A DNA stretch of 64,000 nucleotides, taken from positions 613,832 to 677,831 of the forward strand of contig MU004191.1 in NCBI GenBank assembly GCA_010093605.1, given 5' to 3'. The position numbers were made by a program, and so were the translations under genes. The DNA is from Lophium mytilinum. Its lineage: Eukaryota; Ascomycota; Dothideomycetes; Mytilinidiales; Mytilinidiaceae. Below, in pieces: positions 23,511 to 34,738 of the stretch. Within the stretch, counting starts at the first letter, position 1; each line of letters begins with the position of its first letter. The notes under the pieces are model-generated. The model was not told the origin of the DNA and searched no databases. It worked only from the letters and a program-made list of their open reading frames with translations.

Positions 23511-25186
23511 CGTGCGTATGCGCGAGAAAGCGGTGTTCGGCTTGTGTTCTATCTTGACCGGCAAGATGGTTTGAAGGGCGAAGGTGGAACGAATCTTTTG
23601 TTGCTGAAAGTTTGCTGGAGCGTCAAAAGATGTAGCTGTGTGTGGCAAGGTGAAGGTGGATTGAAGAAGAGAAGCGAGGTGGGGTGCAGAATAGAAGAGA
23701 TATATAGTGAGTCGCAACGAGCATTATACACGAACAATAGAAGGTCCGTGACGTTGAATAGAGTGTGGCGTTCTCGTCAAAGCCATTGTGTAGGGCTAAT
23801 CACGTGGCGCTTTGTCCTTCACAGAAAGACATGACTGGAATTGTTAACAGCACAGCTGCACGAGACTCTTTGTGAAGTGTGTCCCAGGGCAAGTGAAGGC
23901 TTTTGTACAGAGACGGACTTGGGACTGGAAACAAAACGCTGGGAGGACTGATCGCCACCGGGACTGTCGCGCATGGAACGAGGCCACGGCAGCCAATCGA
24001 GGGACTGTAGACAAAAATATCGAAACGGAAACGCTCAAACCGCATCTGAAAACAAGCTTCCATTCCGGCTGCATAGCGCGCGATCAGTGTTTCAGGCCTG
24101 GCCGTCTCTGTAGCCGCCGCATGGCCAACCGCCTCACACCACCCATCGTGAGGCTCTTTCGCTGGCGTTTGCAGCGCGCGACGCGTGAGGAGACGATGTC
24201 TGTTCCAGGCATTCTAATTGAACTTTATTCTTACATACTATTGATAGTCCTACTTACTATCGATTGCTGATACTGTTGGCAGAGCTGCTGGTGTTCGGAG
24301 AGATCAAACGCCTTCAGCGGCCAGTCATTCCCTTGACGACTCTAAGGATTTCGCTTCATGCTCCAGTGGGCCAGCACTCCATCTAGGTGGTCACTCCTCC
24401 AGCGATCGCGTTTGCAACAGTCACCGCAGCAAACTCTGATGAAATACGGGCCTCTAGGATTCGCGGTGTGGAGTGCCAGTCAACAGCTTGACGCGTCAGG
24501 GTGGTTTCAATGGAGTTGACGGCATACGCAAGCTGCGATGCTCGTCTCAAAGACGTGCGGGAGAGGGTTTTCTGAGGTTGAACGACAGGCCGTCGTGGTC
24601 TTGTCTGGCGCTTAGCTTGGAGTTTAGGAGGTGTCGTCGACGAGGCTGGCAGCGTTTCAGGACATATTGGCGAGATCGGGTTGATTGGCTGTGCTTAGAA
24701 CCCGGCCCACCACGCTTTCCAGGAATACAATCTCTTCTTCCGACCCATTACCTTGGGCGAGAATAGAATCTGTCCCAGCAGGCGGCGCGAAGGCAATATT
24801 TGGGCGAGTATAGTTCTCTTGATGGCGAGTAGATACGGGCCCTTTCGCGAATGACGCTGCAGCCGTATGCAGGTATTGTTCAGACTCCGCTGGTTTGCAT
24901 TGCATTGTATCATCCGAAACATCGTGCATCTCTTGGATGAGAATGAGTCTACAAGACACATTGTAATTCACAATGCCATTGTCATCACGGTAGCGTGATC
25001 ATAGTGTGTAGAATTGCATTATCTGAGTCTGTCGCTCAGGAAGCTCCTGGCTCATATTGTGATCCAGCCTATAGGCTGCAACATGTCGTGATCAGTCCAT
25101 GTAAGAGGTATATCCGTGACTCCATAAGTCCCTTCGCGCCGACGCTATGCTTCAAGGAAATAACAGGACGAAGGATGCTGCTCGGT
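23511..25186. other. 1.7-kb intergenic region
   Basis: 5' flank of the LPMO-like gene and 3' flank of SSU72. One frame (minus, 24657-24929, 90 residues from an internal ATG, containing PNIAFAPPAGTDS) looks mildly protein-like but is unrecognised. Nothing else is supported. Confidence 0.4.
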
Positions 25187-26200
25187 CTAGAACCATGCCA
25201 GCGTCCATAATGCCGGGTAGTTCGGCCACCGCTCCTGCCACTCGCCAACAATCTCCGGGACCTTTTCATCAAACCCCTCCCTCGACTTCCCACTGCTGTC
25301 CCAACCGGCAGCTCCGTAGACTTCTCGCTCCTTCGCAGCTCCTTCATTCAGCCGGAGCGCTAGATCTAGGATCGCGCCGCCACCCACACTGGCCTCCTCG
25401 TGATTGTCTTTGATATCGATGTTGATGACGTGGACCGGTCGATTCAGCAGTCCTCCTTTGTTATGCAAGTCCTCCAGCACGGCATCGAAGCAGCGTTCCT
25501 CGCATGTTATGATCACGTCGACAACGCCACCCTCCGTGCCGTGGAAACCCTGATCACCGTTGTGGTCTAGGCGCGCCTTTCCAGGAACCCAGTCCTGGAA
25601 GCGCTCCGGGTATGATTTGATAGTGAGGTTTCGTGCCAGCATGGGTAGCAGGCCGTTAGCGGCATAGAGCTGCGGATTCTGGGCTTGTAGCTCATTATGG
25701 ATGGCATTGTAGGTGATGCCGTTGAAGGCATAAACGTTAGGCTCTTTGATGGTAGGGCCAGGAAGGCGAACAAGGGACCCGGTGCCGAAGGAGATGGTGG
25801 GGAGATTTGCGCTCGCAAGGCGGAGGTGGGCTTCCATCGATCTATGATGGTTAGCTAGTGTGCTGTGAAAGGCTAGGGCTTGAGGCGAATGCGGAGTGGA
25901 GGAGTGGTCTCATCTCTTCAGTTGGAACACGCATGTGATAGATAATTGCAAAGCAGTTTTGTATAGATTTGAAGGCGACGCTATTTCTACGGGGTCGCGA
26001 TTGAACCGCTCAACGTACCTGTTCTGATTGCTAGCACACACCGTGCAGAACCGCAGCTTGAAGCCCTCATCCGCCACGGCGCCCGTCGATGGCTTGGTGT
26101 TATTGGAGCCGGCCAGCGCCATTTTCGTCGAGTCTGGGTGGGCTTCGATAGGTGATGGAGGAGGGGGCGGAGCGACTCGACGTCGAGGATCGACCGACAT
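25187..26200 (-). CDS. RNA polymerase II CTD phosphatase Ssu72
   Basis: Protein phosphatase that removes phosphate from Ser5/Ser7 of the Pol II CTD and belongs to the cleavage-polyadenylation machinery. Exons 26200-26019 and 25841-25187 join in phase to 278 residues. The low-molecular-weight PTP-type signature C-x5-R is CASNQNR, immediately followed across the intron by SMEAH; downstream come [13 protein letters not shown] and [13 protein letters not shown], as in Ssu72. The N-terminal 45 residues (Pro-rich, [10 protein letters not shown]) extend beyond the yeast protein, as is common in filamentous fungi. The acid Asp region lies in [13 protein letters not shown]. Confidence 0.95.
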
Positions 26201-28210
26201 CGTGGCCAGGATGTTGAGGAAGACGCGAGTGCACGGCAAATTTCAGAGCTAGACCTGGCAAAGCCCCTCCTTCCGGTTGAATAAATGCTGAGAACACTAT
26301 AGCTGCTTGGCACAGTTTCGTTAGTTTAGTGTATCTATGCTATGTATCTGGTATGGCTAGCATCGTGCAAGGTCGGGGAATCAGATTTTGCGTATATTAA
26401 TTTAAGGTTTTGTCGGCATTTCAAAAGATACGACAGCTCCAATAAGTGTTCATCATGGTAGACCTCTGGCATAACGCGTCCTCGAGCAGAGACTCGAGGA
26501 CAAGCTCGCAACGTGGCTGACTTACTTGGGAGGGTATTGCAAGCTGTAGACAGGCTTGAGGCACTGTGCCAATGTGGGAATGACTGAGAGCGGGTATTAT
26601 GTGGACTAAATTATGGAGGATAGATGATGATGGAGGGGATGTTGTGGGAGGTCAGTGTGGAGTTGAGATTTCGTGCCCAAGCTTGCCCCCGGACGACGCT
26701 AGGTCGGAACTCGGAGGCCGGCTGATCACGTGATAGCAATCTCGGCATGCCGTCAACTGGAGTATCCCCGAAGCCGATACTCAAGGTGGGGGAGGGGCGG
26801 TCGAGGGCGGAGATGGTGCTTGTTCCTGGAATCCATAGGGCATTGTGCTATTCACTGTGGGCGGCATGGGCCTGTGGGATCTGCTCAAAGTCGTAGAAAC
26901 GCTCCAGTCAGGCTCAACGCCGGCTTCACTTGCTTGCGAAGGGAGACCCTGCCGCTGACCCTGTCGCGATGAATCTGGTGGGCTGGCTGGCGACGACCTC
27001 GGGATGGTTCTTGGGTATTGAGGGGATGCCCGCGCAGCAAGCGTGGAGTTGCTGGTATCAGAGTTGTTGGTATCATCTTGACAATGCTCCCCCCGTGCTA
27101 CCATCCCCCTTTCTCGAGGCCGACCGCATCGCCAGTCAGTGATTTCTTTGTCGATTACAAAGGCGCCGGCGCTGCGGTGCTTGCCGAAGCGCGGGGCTTG
27201 CCCAGGTGTTTCAAGTCGGCCCTAGCACGTCCCTCCAACAGCGGATCTGTAAGATGCAGACGGGCCAACAAGGTGGTCGCAGTGGTCGCAGGTCGCAGGC
27301 CTCCTCCACGCTGTCCAGCCCGTTCTGCTATCCAGCCGTGCGAATTGCGTGCGCGGGCCGCTCCCTGAGCACTCGGGCTTGCTCAGCATTCACCGACTCA
27401 GACGTCGTGGGATGGGAGGACTGCAAATGCGAACTGCCTACTACTGCCCTCTGTCTACTGCCTCCGCGAACAAGCCCACCTGAAACGCCAATCGCCCTAG
27501 CTCGCCAGTTTATTATTAGAAGAACGCAGTGCAACCACCACACGCCCTCCACGACCACCACCGCTCTCCATCACCGCTCCAAAACCAACTCCTACAGCCG
27601 TCTGCCCTTCACGACGAAACGGCCTGCTCCTCTTTGCCCCAACTGCTCCTTCGGCACCCCCTCGGCCGCCCAACAGCCTGCCCCACGGCGACTGGGCAAC
27701 TCTAAGCGCCCAGCCATTCCCACCCCCGGCCAGCGCTTCGGGACGGCGGTTTCCCAGCGAATATCCTCATTCCAGCCGCCTGGTTGTGCGCGCCGCCTGA
27801 GTTGCTTGTGCCGGCGCCCTGTCTTCCAGAACTTCTGGCGCTGCTCTTCTATCGATTGGCGATCTCCGTGCCCTATCCCCTCCTCCGCTTTGCGCCGCGG
27901 AGCCTCATCTCACCTACGCCCAACAGACCCAGCCGCCCGTCAGGTACAAGCCTCGACGGGCTGTGCTGTGATTCGAATACTTCAGCCCGGCATCTGCAGC
28001 CTTTGCGCGCGGCCCGCTGCTCGACACCCTCCTCCCGTCCATGACAAGCGCCCCGATCCGTTTGCGCCTTTCCCCCTTCTGAGTGCGCACTGCAACCTCA
28101 GGCGCGCCCCGAGCTGCATAGCGTTGCCCTTCTCGCCGCCTCCCGCTGCATAATTAATACGCCCAGACGCCCATTGTCGCGAACTGCTGCACTTCGCGAC
28201 CGAAAACCGC
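26201..28210. promoter_or_regulatory. SSU72/NBP2 divergent intergenic region
   Basis: Two kilobases, C/T-rich toward NBP2. A long plus frame at 27206-28153 is low-complexity (Arg/Pro/Ser) and reads as 5' UTR/promoter rather than protein. A minus frame at 27104-26781 (107 residues, Ser/Pro/Thr-rich) is the only other candidate and is not recognised. Confidence 0.4.
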
Positions 28211-29785
28211 ATGCCCGACCCACCAAACTTCACCTATACACTCTCGGACGGACAAACAGCATCTGAAGAGCCGGAGCGCAGTCAGGAAAGGGAACACGTC
28301 CGCGGACGGCAAGGCCACACAAACATGGCTGCCGTCCTGTCGCCTCACAGCTCGACCTCACCTCCGCCTACTTCCTCTCCCGCCCCAGCGTTGCCTCCAT
28401 TAATAACCTCGCCACCCTCCAAGCAGCGTGCTCCCTCGTATGCGAACAAGAGACTGTCGACCTTCTCAAATGCCTCAGCTGCGCAATCTGTCCGCTCCAG
28501 CAGACCACAGTCGACTGTGTTTCCACTCTTCCATTCAAGCTTGCCATACTCCCTAGTGCGCGACTATGCATACGGCCCCCTACACCCGCTATTCTACGGC
28601 CCGCTACCCGAGCAGCCCTCAGACATCTCCACACCGGCCAGTGAAGTTAGTCGGAGGCTGTCAGATCCACCGCCGGTATGGGATGGAGCTCGTGGGAGTT
28701 GGTCAGCAGGATCGTGGGAGCCTGGAGAACAGCTGCCGCAGACTTCGTATGCGGACGGGCCTCCATGGAGCGAAGATGAGGACATACATAGTCCAGTCGT
28801 GACCAGCGCACGTCACAAGAAGCACAAGTCAAACATAGTGGACTTCGACCAGACCCGTGGCCGGAGAGGATTCGATCCTGGACCACGAGCGTCCTACTCG
28901 GGCACGAACCGTGACGGTAGTCAAATCTACTATGTGAGCGAGCTTGACGAATCAGCCAATGGACCTGGCGGCGAATACATTACATATCCTCCCACCAACC
29001 AGGAGCAGCCTGCGCCATCGCTTACAGTACCTACCTCAGACTCGCGGCGCGATTCTCATTTTGCAGCCTTGCTTCCTCGCCGTACGTATGCCGACGCGGA
29101 GTTGGAAGAAGCTCCTGGCTATGCCTCAGACGAAGAGATGTCGGAGACTTCCTCCCCCGAGGAATTTTCTCAAGACGAGAGCCGCTTCTCGCGCGACTAC
29201 CAATTCACCATTGCGTCGCCAGAGGAGGAAATGCATGGCAAGGCTGTTGCCTTGTTTGACTTTGCGCGCGAGAACGATAACGAGCTTCCGCTCGTCGAGG
29301 GCCAAGTCATACTTGTGTCCTATCGACACGGACAAGGGTGGCTCGTCGCGCAGGATCCAAAGACAGGCGATACGGGTCTCGTGCCCGAAGAGTACGTGCG
29401 CCTGCTCCGCGACATCGAAGGAGGGTGGAGCGGTTTGATGAACGGTGACGGCGCATCAGCCAACGACATCATGAGCCCCGTATCTGCTGGCCCAGAGGCC
29501 AAAACCCCTACACAAGCTGATCACCGGAGAGACTTGAGCGGCCACAGCGCCATGGGCGAAAAGTACACCCCCGTCATTTCGACTTTTTCGACGAGTTCGA
29601 AGGACCTCCACCGGTATCCGCGGGACTTGCTCGGCACCCCAACGAACGCAGAGGGCAGCCCATTCGCCAGACGCGCAAGCACCAGTGAAGATATCAAGGG
29701 TGGCAAAAAGTCGGACTCGGGGCCCATGGAGGGCTTGGAGGAGACACCAGAGCCCGTGGAGGCGATAAAAGATGAGGCTCGGTGA
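28211..29785 (+). CDS. SH3-domain adaptor, Nbp2/Skb5-like
   Basis: Single exon, 524 residues. One SH3 domain near residues 338-395: KAVALFDFARENDNELPLVEGQ, read as KAVALFDF then ENDNELPLVEGQ, followed by GQGWLVAQDPKTGDTGLVPEEYV. The ALYDF-like, WLVA and GLVP pattern with this loop matches Nbp2/Skb5, adaptors that link PTC phosphatases or PAK kinases to MAPK pathways such as HOG. The N-terminal 330 residues are Ser/Pro-rich and disordered, with VWDGARGSW and IVDFDQTRGRRGF as possible conserved linear motifs. MPDPPNF is the first ATG; MAAVLSPHSS is an alternative. Confidence 0.8.
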   Translation: MPDPPNFTYTLSDGQTASEEPERSQEREHVRGRQGHTNMAAVLSPHSSTSPPPTSSPAPALPPLITSPPSKQRAPSYANKRLSTFSNASAAQSVRSSRPQSTVFPLFHSSLPYSLVRDYAYGPLHPLFYGPLPEQPSDISTPASEVSRRLSDPPPVWDGARGSWSAGSWEPGEQLPQTSYADGPPWSEDEDIHSPVVTSARHKKHKSNIVDFDQTRGRRGFDPGPRASYSGTNRDGSQIYYVSELDESANGPGGEYITYPPTNQEQPAPSLTVPTSDSRRDSHFAALLPRRTYADAELEEAPGYASDEEMSETSSPEEFSQDESRFSRDYQFTIASPEEEMHGKAVALFDFARENDNELPLVEGQVILVSYRHGQGWLVAQDPKTGDTGLVPEEYVRLLRDIEGGWSGLMNGDGASANDIMSPVSAGPEAKTPTQADHRRDLSGHSAMGEKYTPVISTFSTSSKDLHRYPRDLLGTPTNAEGSPFARRASTSEDIKGGKKSDSGPMEGLEETPEPVEAIKDEAR

Positions 29786-30570
29786 CAAATCTTCTCGTCT
29801 ACTTCTATTACGACGCCACGTTTGGACTCTGATGTTGCATACCTGTGGCTGCATAACGATATAACCGCATTCCGGCGTCTTCGAGTCGTTTCCCTCGCTC
29901 TTGTGGCTAGCCGGTGCTGGCTAACTGAGCGCTCTCTTCAACACATTCACTTCACACACCATGTTTTAACCCTGTTTCAACCTCCACTTCTCGCGCTTTC
30001 TACTAACTCCCTAAGAAGAGCGTTCAAAGCGCATACTCCCTGTTCGCTTCTTGCATCTCGCTGCCCTAAAGACCTCCACTTTCGACTGCCCCGTTTTATG
30101 TGAAGTCAGATCTTCACCTTTTTGTTTTTGCTTTCTTGAATGCTGTTTTTAGCGATGGAGGGGCAGTGTGTTATGCCGGATCACGAATCTCTGTTGCTGT
30201 TTGTCTGTCTGTCCGACGCAGAAGGTGGTTTCACGCACGCTATGCGGGACATGATAGGAGGGATGATCTTGGATCGATGGATCGATAAACTTGGGCTGCA
30301 TTTGACGGAAGCGGTCTGCGCTGCCTACGTACTTGTGGCATGGGGATATGGACGTCGTAGTGTGTATTTGTGGTCAACTGAGCGCCTCTGCTAAGTGGGG
30401 CTGCTCGAAAAAGAAACAAGTTCATCTCTCCATATTGTTGTCTCTCGCAGTACTTTTTCATCGTGCATGCTGTATTCGTTACTTTCCGCTGGTGAAACAT
30501 GTTGGTGCACGTTGGTATAGGGTCCTCGGGCTCTTCCACCGATAGTGCGGTGAAATGGTAGTCGAGGGCA
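29786..30570. other. 3' flank of NBP2
   Basis: Presumed NBP2 3' UTR and spacer. No gene supported. Confidence 0.45.
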
Positions 30571-30579
30571 CGTTGATGA

Positions 30580-30880
30580 AGGGTATATATTTCAGGTTAT
30601 TTTGGCCACCTATCACTAACAAGCAGGTTTACCAAGTTGGTCCCGCTCTCCCTCCGAGCCCGATGCACCGCCCCTCACCAACCGAGCCGGCCGACGCCTT
30701 CGCCAACTCGAGGAACCCTGGGTTCGAATCCCACCTCGAGAATTAGCCATTACGGTACATGCAATAAGCGTCGATTGATACGTGAGTATGTGAACCGGGC
30801 TACGGAGTAAACCCTCGTTGGGTTTCTACACCTTCCATCGGGAAGGTGGTCTTTTGCTCTTTTAATCTTTTTTTGGTCTC
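30580..30880 (+). ncRNA. Possible Pol III transcript (tRNA-like B box, hairpins, oligo-T)
   Basis: In order: a TATA-like stretch at 30583-30590, an A-box-like ACCAAGTTGG near 30630, and a perfect B-box GGTTCGAATCC at 30721-30731 inside a CTCGAGG/CCTCGAG stem. Two compact hairpins follow at about 30809-30825 (AAACCC/GGGTTT) and 30829-30848 (ACCTTCC/GGAAGGT), then a T7 run near 30868. No tRNA cloverleaf closes and no U6, SRP or RNase P/MRP core is recognised. It could be a tRNA-derived relic or an unknown small RNA. Confidence 0.25.
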
Positions 30881-31202
30881 TGTATCGTTGTATCGCAGAG
30901 GCTGCCAATCAACACAAGCCTCTTCGCCTTCTTTGTTCCTCTAGCACCGTGTCCCAACTTTTACATCCTGATCTAGGCACGAGGCCGCGCAAGTTACTCA
31001 AGAATCTCCCAAACCATACTTAGCAGAGGCCTGATATCGAGCATAACACATGTAAAATCTAGACCCAGGCTAGTAGGAATGCCATCGCAGTAGCACTCCC
31101 TGCTGGTTTCCCAGAACTACGCAACCAGCAACCCAACACCCTCACAAACCGCAGCACGACATCCCCAGCACGCCATCCCACCCTCCCAGAACCATCACCA
31201 TG
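30881..31202. other. Intergenic, nothing seen
   Basis: No open frame or structure worth naming in this stretch before the 3' end of the orphan at 31203. Confidence 0.4.
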
Positions 31203-31921
31203 CTATTCCTCCTCTAGCACTAACATCCTCTCCACCCTCCTCACCTTCTCCACCCACTCCCCATCTACCACTCCCCCCTGCTCCAGATGCCTCTCCCCCA
31301 ACTTCCTCACAATCGCCGCCGTCTTCTCCCACATCTCCTGCTCCACTGGGTAGGTGGCCAGTACTGGGTGGGTAACTCCCTCCTCAATCCTCCTCCGCCA
31401 CCCCTCCATCACCCCCTCGACCTCCCAAGCCTCTTTCCGCCACCACACCTCCGCCTCCTCCACGCTCTCCCGCGCCATCCACTCCCGCCACCCCATCGTG
31501 TGGTAGAACAGCAGGTCCCTCCCATTCCGCGCCGCCGTGCGCGCACCGCTTTCTCCACCACACTGCTCGGCAGCGTGACGCCAAGGTGCGCGTGGACGAG
31601 CTGCTGCAGGAGAGCGATTTGGGGCGCGGACCAGGTGGTCGGGCCTTGGTTGATGTTGGTGTTTTGGTTGTTGGCTGGGTTGTGGAAGCGGAAGCGGGTT
31701 GGGCCCGTGGGGTGGAGGCGGGGCAGCCGGTGAAGGTGCGCGCGGCGAGGGAGAGGCAGGCGATGAGGGGGTTCTGGGGAGCGAGGTCAGTAGAGGGTGG
31801 AGAGAGACGGCGGAGTGGCTTACTGGTGCTTCTTTGGGGTCGCAGGATGCGAAGTTTGGGGGGCGTTTGAGGGGGAGAGGGGGGTCGGAGGGGGTTGTTG
31901 AGGCTGTGTGAGGTTTTCCAT
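31203..31921 (-). pseudogene. Frame-shifted orphan gene
   Basis: High G/C third-position coding signal runs through the segment but changes frame twice. One frame reads LKRPPNFASCDPKEAP, then after a GTAAGC...CCCCAG intron NPLIACLSLAARTFTG; a second reads TRFRFHNPANNQ and APQIALLQQLVHAHLGV; a third, intact to the stop, reads NGRDLLFYHTMGWREWMA and VEEAEVWWRKEAWEVEG. Each switch equals a missing base, near 31720 and 31540. A single continuous frame from the ATG at 31921 also exists but is Pro-rich and less protein-like. Either a young host pseudogene, assembly errors, or an odd low-complexity protein. No family recognised. Confidence 0.45.
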
Positions 31922-32631
31922 CTTGTGCGAGAGGTTGTTGGAAAGTGGGTTTCTGTGAGGGTGGTGCGCGTGAGAAGGAGTTAAGAGCAGAAATTGTGAG
32001 AGGTGGGTGAAGTGCTATGACGACGGTAAGATTCGTCTCTAACTTAAAGCCTCATGCGATTTAACAGGTGCTAGAGGAGATAACAAAGACGAGGAGGCTT
32101 CTTTAGCTTAGCTTTAATTTGAAGGTGATTTACGCTCCCGAAGCCTTCACATTTTACCTCTTAAATCATGCATAGGCATGAGGGGCCTGGAGGGGCTTAG
32201 TCGGCGAGTAAAAAGCACGGAAATGAAGTCTCACTTTAGAGTGTACAGCTACAAGGTGACATCATGGATCAAGATACACTGTTCTGCCACTGATTGGGGT
32301 GCTCCAATATGTTTTCGGTAATCTGAAGCGACTAACAGCATGGCTCAATGCGTACATCCCTTCGCCACTGCCTGAGGTGACCCGGCAAGCTTACCTATTG
32401 TTCCAATCAGCAAAGTCTGGTAATTCTAGAAATCATTGAGGAGCTTCAAACAGCGGCAGACAGAGTGCAAAAACCTCAGTATCACGGCGTTAGATGAAAG
32501 ACACGTATTTGTGAGATCAATTCCTAGCCTATAATAACTGCATCCATCTAAACTCTAGATTCTCAAACATTGACCAAAAGCACCTAGAAAACGTTGACTC
32601 CCTCTCCAATCGCTACACCAGCTCGGAGTTT
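31922..32631. other. Intergenic, nothing seen
   Basis: About 700 bp without a supported gene or repeat. Confidence 0.45.
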
Positions 32632-33330
32632 CTACCAGCCCCCAAGGTCCCTCACGGGGTTCACCGGTGTAGCCGTCAACCCCAACCCCAACGGCTCCCA
32701 AGTGTAAGGTTCCCGCCACTCGGTCGCCTCCGGCACCACCTGCGGCCTCTGTTCCGAGGGAGAGGACTCCCGCAGGTACCGAATTCCCTCTTGAATACGG
32801 CTCCGAATCTCCTCTTGAATACGGCTGATTGGCACCACCTGCGGCCTCTGTTCCGAGGGAGAGGACTCCCGAAGGTACCGAGTCTCCTCCTGAATACGGC
32901 GGATTAGATCATCATCCTCATCATCATCATAAACTTCTTCTTCGTCCTCTTCCGCCGAAAACGACTCCGGCTCCTGCTCCATCATCACCAGCATCTCCTC
33001 CACGCTCACATCATACACATACTCGTACATCTCCGCCCAGAAGTTGTCGTTGTTCTGCAAAATCTGCGCAAACAGCCTTAGAATCGTTAATTCATCCAAG
33101 TCGTCGAAGCCGGGGACGGGGCCGCCAGCCAGGGAGTCGAACATTAGGTCGATGATGTCGAAGTATTTCGCGGACACGCCCATCCGCGCGGCGAAGTTGT
33201 CACGGGTGAGAGAGGCTAGGAAGAGGGCCTCGTTGTTGGCGTAGCCGGCTTCGATACTTTCCACCGCGATGAGAGTGGACATCATTTTGGAGATGCCAGT
33301 GCAGAGGATCACGTCGTAGGCGGTCTCCAT
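32632..33330 (-). CDS. Acidic orphan protein with 33-residue tandem duplication
   Basis: Start at METAYDVILC (33330), 232 residues; the frame is open upstream, but that part is Thr/Lys/Pro low-complexity from a GTGAG-rich repeat tract and is taken as 5' UTR. The N-terminal half is helical (NFAARMGVSAKYFDIIDLMF, read as FAARMGVSAKYFDIIDLMF). A Glu/Asp-rich block EEDEEEVYDDDEDDD follows, then two copies of a unit ending LRESSPSEQRPQVVP. No known domain. It may be a lineage-specific gene, and expression is unproven. Confidence 0.5.
   Translation of the reverse strand: METAYDVILCTGISKMMSTLIAVESIEAGYANNEALFLASLTRDNFAARMGVSAKYFDIIDLMFDSLAGGPVPGFDDLDELTILRLFAQILQNNDNFWAEMYEYVYDVSVEEMLVMMEQEPESFSAEEDEEEVYDDDEDDDLIRRIQEETRYLRESSPSEQRPQVVPISRIQEEIRSRIQEGIRYLRESSPSEQRPQVVPEATEWREPYTWEPLGLGLTATPVNPVRDLGGW
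32732..32929 (-). repeat. 99-bp in-frame tandem duplication
   Basis: Two adjacent copies offset by exactly 99 bp (starts 32732 and 32831), differing at several sites mainly in the flanking RIQEE part, encode 33 residues each inside the acidic orphan. Offset and frame preservation are visible directly. Confidence 0.85.
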
Positions 33331-33339
33331 TTTGGTAGT

Positions 33340-33490
33340 TGGGTTTGGTGGTTTTGGTGGTTTTGTGAGTGTTGTGAGTGTTGTGAGTGCTTGAGTGTTT
33401 GAGTGTGCTTGAAGGGTTTGTGGCTTGGTTTTCAAGTGCTTGAGAGTACTGGAGAGTGCTTGACCGTTGCGTAAGTGCTTGAGCGGCTTT
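33340..33490. repeat. TTGTGAG/GTGCTTGA low-complexity tract
   Basis: Short imperfect repeats of TGTTGTGAG and GAGTGCTTGA in the 5' flank of the acidic orphan. Simple-sequence tract. Confidence 0.5.
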
Positions 33491-33806
33491 GGAAGTATGT
33501 GAGTAAGTGTACGAAGGAAGATGTCTAGGACGAGAGGACAGCTCGTATTTGTAGTAGTGCGCTCTGATGCGCTCTGATGGCTCAATTTGTCTTTTTGGTA
33601 GCGAAAACCCATTTCCGTGGTTGTCCATTATCGCTCTGATTTTGCACGATGAAGCCGTTCCATGGTTCGTAAGATCGAGAACATCGTCTTGGCGGTACGA
33701 ACAGCATTAAGAGAATTTGCTATTGCTTCTATAAGAGTTTTATTGCACTAAGATATGCGGTCGTACCCTATGAGTACGTGGCTGCAACTTAAGGACGTTC
33801 CATATA

Positions 33807-34132
33807 TCATGTAGTGGATTGGTGCGGAAATGCTTCATCAGGAGTAATCCTACGTCTAGAAGAGACCCAGCCACGTATTACACTCGCAACCGTAGATCTT
33901 AGTACTACGATGATCATTTCAAGTTGAAGCGAGCCACTTCGGGCTTCTTCGGCGTAGTGCAACTTGAACGAGTTCGTTGCTTCCAGTTCCCGATCAAAGA
34001 CCCCAAGCGGCGTTTGGTACTTTTCTTTCGATTGAAATTTTGCAGGCTCTTGGTGACGGAGGGCTGCTTGTAAGCTATACAAATTCAGCTGTCCTCGAAA
34101 TCACCGACTTTTTCTTGCGGCTCAGTGGACAT
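33807..34132 (-). pseudogene. Possible small gene or gene remnant
   Basis: From an ATG at 34132 the reading MSTEPQEKVGDFED stops at once, while the next frame reads on as LNLYSLQAALRHQ, GVFDRELEATNSFKLHYAEEA and VIRGWVSSRRRITPDEAF to a stop at 33807. The second part has coding-like composition. A one-base frame change or an unseen short intron would be needed to connect them. Not recognised. Confidence 0.3.
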
Positions 34133-34738
34133 GTTTGTAGATTTCGGGGACTGGTAGTCCTTGAAAAGGGGTAAAGGGCACCAAGAACAGTGACAAGCTG
34201 CTATTGCCACACTGTATCAACAAGATTCTACGCATAGTCAAGAGCAAACCAAGTATATTTTGATCTCTGTCAGGTCTTATAATTTGTTTATGTTCGTCAC
34301 GGAGCTTTCAAATCAGCCGTGAGCAAACAAGTTTTTGGTGGCCCTTTCGACCCTGCGGGAGTGCTTCGACCTACTTTTTGATGTTCCAAGACCCCTGCCG
34401 TTTACCTCGATCCCGCTTCATATCCTAGTATCTTCCGTCTCAAGTCTCATGAGGCTTCTCGCTTAGCCGTCGCGAGTCCTGCCCTTACTGCTGTCCTTCT
34501 GCGTCACCACCTAGCAACCAGTGCCCTCAATAATACCGCTCTCCAACAAGACCGCTCTCAGATGCAAACCGCCGGCTCCACGACTTTCCGCCAGATTCCA
34601 CCAGATTCCATTGCCAAGGCATTAGCCACTAGCCCACTCACAGTCAAAGTACAAATACTCGCCGGCCGCCCCTCCGTCGTCCTTCGCTCCAACAACAATC
34701 ACCACAACAGAGAGAGGAGAGCTGACTGGGCTTCGCGA
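34133..34738. other. Intergenic, nothing seen
   Basis: No convincing gene. Confidence 0.35.

Noticed and set aside
27206-28153. 315-codon plus-strand open frame upstream of NBP2
   Set aside because: Arg/Pro/Ser/Cys-rich low complexity with no domain, lying in a C/T-rich promoter/5' UTR-like stretch; no coding periodicity visible by eye.
30640-30750. tRNA gene at the GGTTCGAATCC B box
   Set aside because: No 5' strand pairs with the 3' acceptor sequence and no anticodon arm can be placed; only a T-arm-like hairpin remains.
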